From: Xanthostigma xanthostigma | Lineage: Eukaryota; Arthropoda; Insecta; Raphidioptera; Raphidiidae | Length of the DNA stretch: 64,000 nt | Direction: 5' to 3' | Assembly: GCA_963575645.1 (NCBI GenBank) | Contig: OY754465.1 | Span: 35,971,501-36,035,500 of the forward strand | Shown here: positions 1 to 11,548 of the stretch, piece after piece | Numbering within the stretch: the stretch's first letter is position 1 | Layout: each line of letters begins with the position of its first letter | Translations under genes and position numbers: made by a program | The notes under the pieces: generated by a model | Seen by the model: only the letters and a program-made list of their open reading frames with translations | Databases searched by the model: none | Told to the model about the DNA's origin: nothing

Positions 1-332
1 GGTTCATTTGTTCACGAGATACCGTGAACGAAAAAATCGTAAAAAAGTGTTTTTTTTTTAAATTGCTCGTAAAATTCCTATGAGATCGATTTTTCTGTAA
101 TAAATTATTTTTTTAGGTTAAAAAATTGCGTCGACTACCGCAAATCGCATCAAAATCGGTTCATTTGTTCATGAGATATCGTGAACGAAAATTTCGTAAC
201 AAAGTGTTTTTTTTTTTTTGGGCTCGAAGAGCTAAAAAATAAACTTCTTGCTATATTTTATATATTTTTGAGCGTTTTGAACTCGAAAATAGCGGGAAGT
301 TACAGGGATGGCCTGCAGGGTCAAACTTCTTT
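1..332 (+). repeat. Dispersed repeat family A, 3' part, cut by window edge
   Basis: This is the 3' end of a repeat seen again at 11549-12441 and 28641-30090. Two internal monomers are present, each with the motif TTCATTTGTTCA near positions 1 and 159, followed by the family's shared end (GCGGGAAGTTACAGGGATGG, then a T-rich tail). The reading frame across it (181-444) follows the repeat and is not a gene. The left part lies outside the window. Confidence 0.85.
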
Positions 333-974
333 TCAAATTTTTATTTATGCAACTGTATTAGATTCCATAGCTCATAAGTTGGCTAATAGTTGTGTCACTG
401 TGGTCTGTGGAGTAAAGAAACTCAGTCATAAATTAAATAATTAAATAAATAATATATAAAACAAATAATGAAAGTCCTATATTTTTGCAACTTTAAAAAA
501 ATACTTTTTTTTTCGAAAAAAAGGTGGCAACCCTAATTGTAACAAACAGTACCTACTGTATTATAGTTATTATTATGAATATACAATACATTTTTTTCCA
601 TATTTTTGTGACATTTAACATAATTCTATTTTTTGTAAACTATTTCTTTGCAGATAAATTATATGTTGTAAAGTTTTGTAATTCTGGATATAAAATGAAT
701 ATAGCACATCCCTATTTGATATCTGCAGTCTATACGTGTCTGTGTTAGTATACTAACACATGTAATAGTATGTATATCACTATAACGAGGCATATAATAA
801 TTCGGTTCTCTTTGTCAATCCTTCTCACATGTGTGAAAGATAGAGAGAGAGCATTCAATTCTCATAGACCACAATAATTAGGTGTACTATTATGAATGGA
901 ATGTTTCAAAATGTTTCCTCACCACACGCCGCAAAATACAGCTTCCCCTCTGTGATCGGCAAACGGGCTCTTAA
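333..974. other. Unassigned AT-rich stretch
   Basis: I see no gene, no RNA gene and no structured repeat here. The frame at 524-748 begins inside low-complexity sequence and resembles nothing I recognise. Confidence 0.5.
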
Positions 975-1199
975 AGCAAACTAAAAAATATAAAATAATT
1001 TTTTTACACACAGATTTTTAACTTGTAGGATTTGAAATGAAAAATGTGGACCGCATTCGACAATTATATAGAGAGTAGCTAGCAATGAAAAAATCTATTT
1101 ATGAGATAAAACGAATAATGCGCCCCGCGTTTTTCGTTAGAAATCCTACAAGTTAAAAATCTGCCTGTAAAGAAATTATTTTATACTTTTTAGTTCCCT
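975..1199. mobile_element. TTAA-flanked MITE (piggyBac-like target site)
   Basis: Inverted arms of about 65 bp (975-1037 and 1141-1199) start with AG(c/g)(a/g)AACTAAAAA and continue through a shared core, ACTTGTAGGATTT. TTAA lies directly outside each end (971-974 and 1200-1203), as expected for piggyBac-type insertion. The 103-bp centre has no coding potential. Assignment to piggyBac rests only on the TTAA site. Confidence 0.65.
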
Positions 1200-1203
1200 T
1201 TAA

Positions 1204-3370
1204 ATCGTGTTATATGAAAAAAAAATATTTCTTTTATTATTGTTGATACCATGGTAAATTGATAATAAATTTGAACATTTTGATGATTCATTAAATATTT
1301 ATACGCGAATAAACTCGCTTCATGTAATTATTATAGACAAAAGTAATAATCACATTAATCGACTTTCGTGAAAATAAATTTGTCCGTCAGTATCAGTAAA
1401 ATTCGACTCGATATTATGTGAAAATATGAATGACATGATAAACACAAACTGCGATCACATTCACAGTTTAAAATCACTGATATTGAAAGCAGCAATCACG
1501 AATCGCGATGTGATCGAAAAGTAGCAGTTTGGCTCATCACTAGTATATAAAACTAGTTATTCTATTAGCGACTTTACGACTGACATTTTATGTTTGAAGA
1601 TCAATAAGTTCTGTATCAGCTCAAGGAAAACCTCTGTCTTTCCTAAGTCAACCGGTGATATATTAACACATATTGAGAACGAGTATAATTTATTAATGTG
1701 CAACCGTCGTTATTGGCGCTGCTGGGCGCATATTTGAATACCATATGATTATTAGATACAGTATTGTTGATTTAGTAATATCACAGACGTCATTTAAGGT
1801 ACTCGTCTTTCTAAAGACAAAAAATACCCAGTTGTCATGTTAATAATCTCAGAACTGGTAAAAGTAATAACTGAATTTTATAGTTATCAATATCAATGCA
1901 GATAAATAAAATAAAAGTGTCTATTATTTTTTAATTTTGAGCTTTTAAATGCTTTTTTGCACGATTCCCTATAAAATAGTTGCTTGTCATGCCTGTATAG
2001 GGGTTGTAAAATGGCCCCGTTTTTACGTAAGTGAAACAAAAGTACCTAAATTTTACCAATCCAATAGTACCTATCTAATATCTTTGTCAGCTGCCATTGA
2101 AATCCTTATGAGCAACAGATATGCATAATAGGCGTTACTATAACGTATAATTTCAATATGGCTGAACTGAACTGTAAAAAATGTACGTGAAAAAATGGTG
2201 GTCTAAATCTCGACCATACAATGCTTTTATGACTCGTGTGACTGTTACCGTTCGTATTAATTTAGAGACGATTTATTGAAAATAATATTTTAATGTTACT
2301 GTCGGACCATAAGACGCACCCAAAATTTGAATCCATTTTTCTATATAAAAAGGTGTATCTTATAGTCCGAAAAATACGGTATATGCTAGATATTAAACCT
2401 GGAACTAACTTAGTTTCATCGTGGTTATCTCAATCCATTCTGAAGATATGATGACAACCAGGGCTGTATAGGTATTGAATTCCGTGAAGCGGATAATAGT
2501 AAAGAAGCTGTTTAGACAAAATTCCACAGGGTGTCGTCATCTATGTATGGTGCAATGGCAGAAATCGAATGACTCAAATTAGAACATTTAATTGATATAG
2601 TTGGGCGAAATAGGAACTAAGAAAATATAACAAATGAATACTATTGTTCCTTGATGACCATGCGATAGATAGATGGATTGATTATAGATGCTCAACACCT
2701 GAGGTCATCAGCGTCTATTATTGCTAGACCATGCGGTGTGTCTATCATTATCCATCATGACATTCAGAAATAATTATGTAAAGGTTACCTATCGAAAATG
2801 TTAGGCACCTTATGAAAAAAAACCGGTTAAGTAAGAACGTACACCGTACATTATTCGCGGAGTGTAGGGGTCCCAAAAATCTTTTTTCATACTAAGGGGC
2901 TCGCGCTTTGAAAAATATTGAAAAATACTGCTATAAATAACACAAGACGCATGAATGACGCAAGGCTAAAGACGCATGAATGACGCAAGGCTAGAGACTC
3001 ACTTACGTCGTCTTACCTAAAAAAAATGTTTTTTTGCCGCAGTATAAATTTACGGGTGACTGCAGACGTGCCTTTCACTGCGCTGCAACGCCTACTACAT
3101 CTTAACATGCATGAAAAGGTGCATCGTGTAAAGCTATATCATATGCAATCAATAAATAGTGGTGTAACAGTAGGTAATTAAATTATAATTTTGTAAAAAT
3201 TTGGCTTTTGCTATAATAGTTCTGTAATTTTTAGACATAACACTTTTAGAAATAAGGAAGGAATTACATTTTTTAATAGATAGCTGGTGCATTTTTATAA
3301 AATTGCACAAAAACACGTCAAAATATTTTTAATAACAAAAATGTTAGGAGCACTGTGGTTTGAACCTAAT
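1204..3370. other. Unassigned intergenic DNA with two small repeats
   Basis: No gene was found. It holds a short inverted-repeat element at 2298-2380, whose arms share GGACCATAAGACGCACC-like sequence, and a 25-bp direct duplication at 2945-2993 with core GACGCATGAATGACGCAAGG. The rest shows nothing I can name. Confidence 0.5.
2298..2380. mobile_element. Short MITE with 'CGGACCATAAG' ends
   Basis: The left end reads TCGGACCATAAGACGCACC. The right end is its imperfect reverse complement and ends in GAAAAATACGGT. It is a small non-coding inverted-repeat element about 83 bp long. No target duplication could be fixed with confidence. Confidence 0.5.
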
Positions 3371-3563
3371 GAAAAATAGAGAATAGTTACTTCTTACCAC
3401 AGCAAGTTTATTAGTGGATGTACATTTCGAGAGCTATGCTCTCATCTTCAGCAATACACTAAACTGAGTTTAGTGTATTGCTGAAGATGAGAGCATAGCT
3501 CTCGAAATGTACATCCACTAATAAACTTGTTGTGGTAAGAAGTAACTATTCTCTATATTTTTC
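3371..3563. repeat. Near-perfect 193-bp palindrome
   Basis: Two arms of about 95 bp meet at position 3466 around CACTAAACTGAGTTTAGTG. The arms match almost base for base out to GAAAAATAGAG / CTCTATATTTTTC, with one small indel and a single substitution (AGCAAG against CTTGTT). There is no coding content. It is either a foldback element or a recent inverted duplication. Confidence 0.85.
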
Positions 3564-4877
3564 ACAAAATATTTTTGTTATATAATTTGATTCCGTACCG
3601 CATTCGTAACCGTTTCCGATGATCCGTAGTTGACTTTTAGGTATCTTAAGGGTTTGATTTTTATCATTTTATTACGGAACCCTAAAAACTCACACTGAAC
3701 TGTATCACGCGGTTAAATAATTAGTCGCATTATTATAATATGCAATTATTACTGACAGAACATTGTAAAATATTCCACGGAAGATTTGGATCAAATATAC
3801 GAAAAACGATAGCCTTAACAAAAAAAATCAACATTTACTTTCGCCTTTAGTAAACATCTAGCCTTGATCTTGTACAAAACAAATTCCATTAAGTTGTTTC
3901 GTTTGTTTTTAAAACATTATTTGTCAAGTTCACGAACGAAAGAAAAAGTAGGTACATATACCTACGATTTAAAAGTTGTCGCGTTGACGGGAACTCTGTA
4001 TATTAACCAGAACAGTACCGGGTAAAAAGTATTCTATACTTCAAGTTTAGGCGCAAATAGATAGTGTACTATACCTATATCAAGTTTCATCAAAATCGTT
4101 TCAGCCGTTTTCGAGTGATGCAACTCGTATCTCATACAAAATTATGGGAAACTCGCAAGAAAACTAAATTGCTGGCAGAGGTCCCGTTATAATTTTGTTA
4201 TGCGGTCAGTAGGGCCATAAGGTGGTTTTGCAAAAGTTAGACGGGCCAGTATATAGCTAGATAAATTGGAGGATAGGAAAATTTGCCAGCTTCATTTAAG
4301 TCACAAGGACTCATTGTGACTCCCTGTCGCTATAATCTGAAGCGCCAATGATATATGAAAATTGCTATCACAAAAAAAATTAAAATATTTTTTTGTATCT
4401 ACAAGTTTCTCCTAACAAAAATAACAATTTAATGGTCTTAATAGGGTGAAATAAATGTTAAATTTCGATTTTATGTCCCAATCTATCGCTCGCAAATGAA
4501 ATTATTGAAGTCTAGCGGCCCATCCTGGTTTCACCCGGGTGCAAAAGTGTTTTGGAAATATTACATTGACCTTCCCATCTACACAGCAGAACTATCAAAG
4601 TATGTACATTGTTTTGATGTATCTCTAAAGAATTGGCCAGCGTTTTGCCATATAAAGCGTACGAAAAGTTTTTTTTTTTTTGACAAAAAACCGTTAAACC
4701 GGTAAAATATTTACAAATTATATATAGAAATCTTCCTCCTTTATCGATATTTCTATTAGTGCAAACCGTATGAAAATCCGTTTGGTAGTTTTTGAGTCTA
4801 TCGCATTCAGTTCAGACAGACAGACGTGGCGGGCTTTGTTATATATTATATAGATGACTGAACAGTTAACAGCTTTA
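3564..4877. other. Intergenic DNA with degraded retroelement-like tails
   Basis: The sequence near 4080-4140 (ATCAAAATCGTTTCAGCCG) resembles the 3' ends of insect non-LTR elements. A CTAGCGG-type element follows at 4512-4857. No gene is visible. Confidence 0.45.
4512..4857 (+). repeat. CTAGCGG-type interspersed element
   Basis: It begins CTAGCGGCCCATCCTGG and contains TTCACCCGGGTGCA. It ends after a CAGACAGACAGACGTGG stretch in an AT-rich tail. The same type of start occurs at 36677, 48626 and, reversed, 24884 and 53205, so this is a common start sequence with differing bodies. It is non-coding here, and the class (Helitron-like or other) is not resolved. Confidence 0.5.
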
Positions 4878-4952
4878 GGGCTAGCGCACATGAAGAGTGT
4901 TCAACGCGCGTTGGGCCAACGCGCGTTTAACTCTCTTCATGTGAGCTAGGCC
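4878..4952. mobile_element. 75-bp palindromic MITE with TTA target site
   Basis: The arms GGGCTAGCGCACATGAAGAG and its imperfect reverse complement surround a GC-rich centre, CAACGCGCGTTGG. TTA lies on both sides (4875-4877 and 4953-4955), which fits a PIF/Harbinger-type duplication. It is almost entirely stem. Confidence 0.65.
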
Positions 4953-5118
4953 TTACTATTCTGATGATCGATAGCAAAAAATATTATATAATCATTATAA
5001 AAATTCTAATTTATTCAACTAGGGCGGAACATAATCCATGTCATAGACATATCAGTAAAAAAAAACAATGGTAGTGTTTTCATGAACGTCTCATGTCCTC
5101 TGATGATTGAGTATTACC

Positions 5119-6153
5119 TATTAGGCTAGACGGCGAGGAGGTAAAAACATTAAAAAGTGTATTATTCGGGCACAGGCGAGATTATTGTTGGAATCGCTTC
5201 GTTTTAGGGTGTAGTTCAACCCCCTAAGTTTGCTTACAAATTGTTGTGCTTGATTTTATAATTAACAATTAGTGACGAAAATAGTGTTTTTTTCTCTTTT
5301 TCCTTAAATATCTTCGTTCCTCTTGACTTTTAGTATAGCATATGCATTGAAAAAGTTGTTCCTTATGAAATTTCCTAAAAAATGAGCACTGACAGAGGTC
5401 GCTAAGTGCAATAATTGTTAACTTGCAAATAGCCCCGAATTTTTGGAAAAAATTAATTCTAACCGATTTTATAACGATTGAATATTGGAAAAGTTATATG
5501 GTTTTATACGTTTGTCTAAAATTGGTATCGCTAAAGAAACCGTTATAAAATAGGTTAGAAATAATTTTTTCCAAAAATTCCAACGGGATACTAAAGTTGA
5601 ATGGATTTGTGATTTTTCTGGCTTGGTCCGACCAGCGAAATCCGTTTGTGAAAAAAATGGCGCAATTTGCATTTAAGGAAACAAAAAAAGTGATTGTTAA
5701 TTACTCGAGAAGTAGTTGACCGATGACGCTAAAATTATTCATGCATGTTTGGGTCAACATAGACATCATTTTTCAGAAATTTCAGTCATCTATGTGCGGT
5801 CATTTTTTATTAAAAAAATAGTGAAAAAACGTGTTTTTTTAACTTTCGGGGCTATTTGCAAGTTAAAAATTGAACTTAGCGACCTCTGTCAGTGCTCATT
5901 TTTTAGGAAATTTCATAAGGAACAACTTTCTCAATGCATATGCTATACTAAAAGTCAAGAGGAACGGAGATATTAAAGGAAATAGAGAAAAAAACACTAT
6001 TTTCGTCAATAATTGTTTATTATAAAATCAAGCACACCAACAATTTGTAAGCAAACTTAGGGGGTTGAACTACACCCTAAAACGAAGCGATTACAACAAT
6101 AATCTCGCCTGTGCCCGAAAAATACACCCAAAACTCCTCGCCGTTTAGCCTAT
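5119..6153. mobile_element. Long-TIR foldback element with nested palindrome
   Basis: The left arm (about 5119-5445) and right arm (about 5842-6153) are reverse complements at roughly 93% identity over some 320 bp by eye. Both hold GGGCACAGGCGAGATTATTG and AATGAGCACTGACAGAGGTC. The roughly 400-bp middle carries a second inverted pair, 5443-5480 against 5543-5583. The frames at 5469-5672 (-) and 5716-5976 (+) lie inside and look like by-products. No transposase was recognised, so the element is probably non-autonomous. Confidence 0.8.
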
Positions 6154-6595
6154 ATATTATATAGAAAATGTATTAGTTATCTTTACTAATGTTGATTATT
6201 GTTTAACGCAGATTTCAATGACAAAGGTCTGCATACCTATATATATTTTGATTTGGAACTTTCGGGTATCCATTTAAAGTTTCTCAAAATTCACTATAAG
6301 TGTTCATAACTTCTCAAAGAGATACATAAGTTTGCTTTAATGCTCATTACAATCAGCATGCTTTTCTCAGAACTTTTTGAAACTCTCCATTCTTGTTAAA
6401 AAGCCACGCTGATTCCAATTAGCACAAGCAAACTTATCTGTCTTTTTTGGTTTAGAAGTAAAGTGTCTCAAAATTCGCAAATATATCTTCAAGTACTCTA
6501 CCTACCCAACCATAGCTTTCAAACCAAAAGAGATATGCCTATTTATGCGTTAGTGTAGTCATAAAGTCGCTCGAATAAAATATAATCGAATATTA
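6154..6595. other. Unassigned AT-rich spacer
   Basis: Nothing recognisable lies between the two foldback elements. Confidence 0.5.
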
Positions 6596-7076
6596 TAAAA
6601 CTTTTTAACAAAAAAATTAAACCGCCGAAAAACTGAAAAGCAAAAAATAATAAATCTTTTTATTTAACTAAGTTCTATCTGAGTAGTTGAACGTATGTGA
6701 AAGTCTAGTATATCTAAGTAATTTTGAGTCGGCGTCAACAATCCTTCGCCGGAAATCTCTGAGCGTTCACGAAGTTAATATGAGCGACAGAGCAACCCTA
6801 ACGGGCACACGTCTTTGCGAGTGGTCGTGTGGAGAGCGCATGTTTAATGTTAATGTTTATCGCTGGAGATTTCACGTATCATTGTTAATTTGATTTGATT
6901 ATTTCTTTTAGTGATCTTTGTTCATTGATGGTTTGACGCCGACTCAAAATTACTTAGATATACTAGACTTTCACATACGTTCAACTACTCAGATAGAACT
7001 TAGTTAAATAAAAAGATTTATTATTTTTTGCTTTTCAGTTTTTCGGCGGTTTAATTTTTTTGTTAAAAAGTTTTTA
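6596..7076. mobile_element. Foldback element with ~146-bp arms
   Basis: The arms at 6596-6741 and 6931-7076 match almost perfectly and both include TTGAGTCGGCGTCAA or its complement. The 189-bp loop is slightly more GC-rich and holds a frame of 68 codons (6687-6893) that runs into the arm, so it is unlikely to be a gene. Near-identity of the arms suggests recent origin or correction. Confidence 0.8.
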
Positions 7077-7119
7077 TTTAATAATTTTTTGTGGCTATAT
7101 AATTTATAATTGTAATATA

Positions 7120-7555
7120 CACAACTCAGCATGAAAATCTGTGAGTGAACAATAAATCACCCCTATTTTCCCACCCTTAGGGTAGGAATTTTTTTTCCAA
7201 ATTTATATGAGACGAGCCTCGAGGTATACCCTATCCAATAAAAAAATAATTATCAAAATTGGACCACTCTGTAAAAAGTTATGTGTGGTCATACATTACA
7301 ATCAGTGAGTGAACAATCAATCATCCCCTGTTTTCCTACCCTTAGGGTTGGAATTTTTCTACGAAATTTATATGGGACCAACTTCGGGGTATACCCTTTC
7401 AAACAAAAAAATAATTATCAAAATCGGACTACTCTGTAAAAAGTTATGCGTGGTCATACATAAATAAAAAAAAAAAAAAAAATAAAAAAAAAAAAAAAAA
7501 AATATACGCGTCGAATTGAGAACCTCCTCCGTTTTTGTTTTTCGTCGGTTAAAAA
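7120..7555 (+). mobile_element. RTE-like LINE 3' end, duplicated, with poly(A)
   Basis: Two direct copies of a roughly 165-bp unit (starting near 7139 and 7303) share GTGAGTGAACAAT, CTACCCTTAGGG and the ending AAAAAGTTATG(t/c)GTGGTCATAC. The second copy runs into an A-rich tract (7464-7500) and then GTCGAATTGAGAACCTCC, a sequence I associate with RTE-type non-LTR 3' tails in insects. No coding part remains. Confidence 0.6.
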
Positions 7556-9394
7556 TTCACATAATATAATGAATTATATATCTAATGCAGGACATTTTCT
7601 CTAATGCGGGACATTTTCCGGGACACATATTGATCGAGACTGTCGCGGATAATCCGGCACGTTTGGTCACCCTATAAATAGTCTTAAAATGTATTATCTC
7701 AGTCTAAGATCATTAAATATATTTTTTTGACAATGCTTTCTCAATCCCTGCAGTAATAGTATTTGTGTTGATTTTAGAAATCTCAAATACTGATTTGAAT
7801 AAGAAAAAAATAGTAAGCAGTATCGGATTTAATGAATAATAAAAATATAAAATTAGAAATAGGCTGGTATTGATCTTGTTATAAACAGCAGCTAAGCAAA
7901 CCAATTAATTTATTACAGTTGTAATTAGAATTTTATAAGTGATTATTAAGTAATAATCAAATATATTTTGTAAATTGTAATTATTTATGAGTTATTTAAG
8001 ATTTTGATACCTATCTTGATAACCTTTAAAGGTAATAACATTGTTTATAAGTTATAATTATTGCTATTGCAAGATTATAATTAAAACAAAATATAACACA
8101 ACAAAAATTTCGGTAGAGTGAACAAAATGAAGGTATATACAGAATTATTTAAAAAAGAATGATCAAAAATGTTCCTTAAAAAATCACTGCTCTTTACGTT
8201 TTATGGCCATAGGACATTTTCTAAGACTTCATCTGGGATAAGATTTTTTGACCCTATCACCACTCTAATTCCATTTCCTTGCGAGATATGATAGTAAAAC
8301 GGTGCAATGAAAATCTATATCAAATTTTCATTAATTCATGACCTTGGAACGCTGATGATATAGAAAGTGTTCAGATGTCCTGATGAAAGATACACAACTG
8401 CAGATTTGCACAAATATTTTCCTTTTGTTTCTTTATAATTAATAGTTATATCCAGGGATAGGTTTAATGTTCTGGCTGTCCCAGGGTCTATCAGATTTTT
8501 GATTATTTTTAAGAAACATTCCTGAAACCATAAATAACGGTTCCAAAACTTACTGAAGTTAGGTATACTTTCTTTGGCGCGTTATGAAAAAAATCTGAAA
8601 GTGAATTTTTACGGCGCGCGCGCACACTCGCAGACAAAGGTTACCAACAGACTAGAAATAGAAGTAGAAAAATCACTGACTGACACTAATGAACATGCCA
8701 TCGCTATATGAATATCGTTGTAGTTGTTTTGCGGTTCACTGAGTGAGGAGGATAGAGTACGGTAGAGACCATGTTTGCATGCGCGTAGCGTCCAATAGCT
8801 GTGTTTATGCTAATTTCACGTCAGTTCTTTTATTATGTTTTATTTGAATAAATTATTGGTATGCAAATTAATAATTAGTTTTATTATCACATCCGAGAAA
8901 TATAACTTCTAAAGCATGCTATTCTTTCTAGTTATAATGTAAAATTTTTCACTTCCGAAACGCTTTAGACGCTATATTCTACCCTGGCTATATACCTACA
9001 TAGGACATAGTGAACGATCGTTGATCACACAGAATTCTCTTAATTTATAAACAGTCTTTATATATGAATTAAACAATAACGATTTACGACATCTAAACAA
9101 ATTTAGATTTCATTTCATCTACCAGTTTGACAAGAACCTATACCTATGTGTGTGATAATAATTATTATTGACAAACTCTCAGTCAATTCATAGACAGTAA
9201 AATCCAGACACCCGGGGACAAACATATTAATCTGTATGCTGTTGCGTATATGTGTGGTATACAAGTATATTCAAGTTTAATCGTTCTTTTATTAATGTTG
9301 ATCTGAGCTCAATAATAAAGACCGATTTCTATAACTGTTAATATTATAAATTATATTTTTATATTTTTTTTTCATTTTAGTAGGTATCTACATT
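7556..9394. other. Unassigned intergenic DNA
   Basis: No gene was recognised. There is a short GC-alternating stretch near 8613-8630 (GGCGCGCGCGCACAC). The minus frame at 7713-7904 is AT-driven and hydrophobic, with no family resemblance. Confidence 0.5.
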
Positions 9395-9396
9395 TA

Positions 9397-9432
<36 letters not shown>

Positions 9433-9680
9433 TTATTCCCACAATAAAATGTTCATATACAATTTGCTTGTCTAGTTACATTATGGAATTAACCTTTCCA
9501 ACTTGGAAGAGCCAGTGTTAGGATAGGCTAATAACTAATAGTAATCTAATCTATATATAATAGGTAATTGTGTAGTGTGTAGTCGTTCGTGTGTCGAGGG
9601 TGTGTTTGGTGTGTGCTGGGTGTATTGGTGCATGTGTTTAGTATTGTAAGGTGCATAATATGTAGGGGAGGGGGGTGTAT
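9395..9680 (-). mobile_element. LINE 3' UTR and (ATT)n tail
   Basis: Read on the minus strand this ends TTTTATTGTGGGAATAAATT followed by (ATT)n, with the microsatellite at 9396-9433 on the plus strand. That is the usual 3' signature of Jockey/CR1-like non-LTR elements, and the reverse-transcriptase-like frame lies upstream on the same strand at 10387-10830. A MITE (9688-9941) and a palindrome (10313-10387) separate the tail from the coding part. Confidence 0.65.
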
Positions 9681-9687
9681 TTGTATG

Positions 9688-9941
9688 TGAAGGGTACACG
9701 GGAAGAAAGCGATTTGTCAGTAAAAATTCGAAATTAATTTTTTTTTATGTCATCTTGTAGCGAAAAGTCGTACCTTTCTGTTGGTGTATTCATTTTAGAC
9801 AAGAATACGCTAGGTCAAAAGTTATCAGCGTTGAAAGAAATGCATCAGCAAGTAAATGGTACGATCTTAAACACTTCAAAATGCTCTCCTGCACAATTTA
9901 CATTTTTTGACAAACCGCCTTCTTCCCGTGTACCCTTCATG
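9688..9941. mobile_element. ~254-bp MITE inside the LINE 3' region
   Basis: The ends TGAAGGGTACACGGGAAGAA and TTCTTCCCGTGTACCCTTCA are perfect inverted copies, with weaker pairing inward. It splits the minus-strand LINE 3' region. The frame at 9747-9944 runs through it and stops at its end, so it is not taken as a gene. Confidence 0.75.
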
Positions 9942-10312
9942 TGATTGTCTCTATGGTAACTATTTCGATGAGTGTAGATATATGAAAAGAAAATAAAGAA
10001 AAAATAAATAAATAAAAGAAAAGTGACAGTAAAGATAACAAAAAAGATAAATTAGAATTTAGAAGCGAGAAGTGAGAAGAAAGTAGCGGCAATCGAGAAG
10101 CAATGAGAGTCTATCATATTCTCAGATGAGAGCATGATAGGCTCTCCTATGCTTCATCTGTTACTATAACTATTTGGTCAAACATCTGTTAAACCTTTTT
10201 ATATAATGTTTTACAGATCTGATATCGCTGGGAATGAGATTACCTATATATTTTTGGAGCTATAGATAGGTCATATGTCTCTGGCCAAAGGTCTTCGACA
10301 TTTTCGGTGGTT

Positions 10313-10387
10313 GTTCATAGTTTTGAATTTGAGATCTAGTATCATGCCATCCTCATGATACTAGATCTCAAATTCAAAACTATGAAC
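10313..10387. repeat. Perfect 34-bp hairpin at the end of a LINE frame
   Basis: The arms 10313-10346 and 10354-10387 are perfect reverse complements (core TTTGAGATCTAGTATCATG) around a 7-base loop. The right arm begins exactly at the end of the minus-strand LINE reading frame, so the left arm may be an inverted copy of LINE sequence made at a breakpoint. Confidence 0.85.
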
Positions 10388-10830
10388 TAAACTAAAAACG
10401 GATTTTGTAAAGATGGAGTTCGGAGGTGTAGGTTTAATATGGGTTTTATGTATAGCTGTGAGATATCTAGAACTCGTAATTCTTTGAACAACTGTGCTGT
10501 CGGAAACACTGGATTTTTTCTAGATATGACTCTTAGGATCAGTTTTTGAGCGTTTTTTATCGGTACTAGGGTCGTTCCATAAGCACAACCCCATGATGTA
10601 CCTATGTGAATAAGGATTGGCAAAGAGCATAATATACATTTTTAATTAATGTCGTTGTCAATATATCGTAACGGTATAAATATATAAGTTAGTTTGCGTA
10701 TTTTTTTCGTCATTTCATGTATATGCATGTCCCACTTTGATCTATATTGTCTATAATAATTAATTAGTCCTAAGTACTTGATATTGTCGACTCTGGTAAG
10801 TGCAGTAGGTACAGTCACAGTTACTTTTTT
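10387..10830 (-). pseudogene. LINE ORF2 C-terminal fragment (non-LTR reverse transcriptase), broken
   Basis: The minus-strand translation starts with a threonine- and valine-rich stretch, then IKYLGL, a W-x-x-H-I segment and KKIRKLTYIF. An in-frame stop follows near 10645, then GTSWGCAYGTTLVPIKN, QKLILRVISRKN, a PTAQLF segment and LRVLDISQLY, ending at 10387. This order (KYLG, W..H, a 'WG..Y' block, 'QK..LR', 'LF...L.D') is typical of the region after the polymerase domain in Jockey/CR1-type LINEs. Catalytic motifs upstream are absent, so it is a 5'-truncated, dead copy. The exact clade cannot be settled by eye. Confidence 0.75.
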
Positions 10831-11548
10831 TTTGTTTGCATAAAAGCTTGTCTTTAAAAAGTTTTTTATTCTATTTGAGTTTCAAAAATTTTATTATTAA
10901 AACAATAATTCTAAAAATGAATTAATCATGTGTATTGTCGTCGGGAATACATATTATATAGGTGTATGTATCTTCAAAATTTGATAACGATCGGATATGT
11001 GACGTCCGCCATATTGGGTGTACAAAGACATCACATAGCTTATTGTATTGTCAAGCTCGTTCATTTGATACCCATACACGTCTACAAAATTTAAGCTCAA
11101 GCTTCATTAGATCTAGGTAGTCTAAATTTTGATTGCAAGTTTTTACCCAAACTGACACACTGATAGACCAACCGACAGACAGACAAACATGGTAAATTTA
11201 ATAAAAGCTTGTAAAAAGCACGACTAAACACAACGTTTCACTTTTATTATTATTATCCGTACCTATTATTTACTAACGTAATAGGTAATCAGCTTACAGC
11301 TATTCCTATTCCTATTATATCTATTTGCATGCCTAAGAATAATTTAGTCTTACAAACTATAGGTAGGTACTGCCATAATTAAATTGCAAGTCTATTGTAT
11401 CTCATCAATTGAATACAAATATCAATTAATGGTTAAAATTTGTCTTTTATTCCACATGCATCTCAATAAATTGGACGCTTCAAAATAAATGCGGTGCAAT
11501 AATTTCAGGTGCGATTTGAAAACGACTGACGTTAATTCAACACCTTTT
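10831..11548. other. Degraded retroelement-like tail region
   Basis: The sequence 10930-11225 has the look of a non-LTR 3' region (GACCAACCGACAGACAGACA, then an AT-rich end) but no coding part. The rest is unassigned. No gene was seen. Confidence 0.4.

Noticed and set aside
5469-5976. Reading frames inside the long-armed foldback element
   Set aside because: They are short, overlap the arms and show no transposase motif.
9396-9433. CRISPR-like or tandem array from the (ATA)n repeats (also at 34976-35018 and 58450-58471)
   Set aside because: These are simple microsatellites, two of them at the tails of retroelements. There are no spacers.
9747-9944. 65-codon frame beginning MSSCSEKSYLS
   Set aside because: It lies inside a 254-bp inverted-repeat element and ends in its right terminal repeat.
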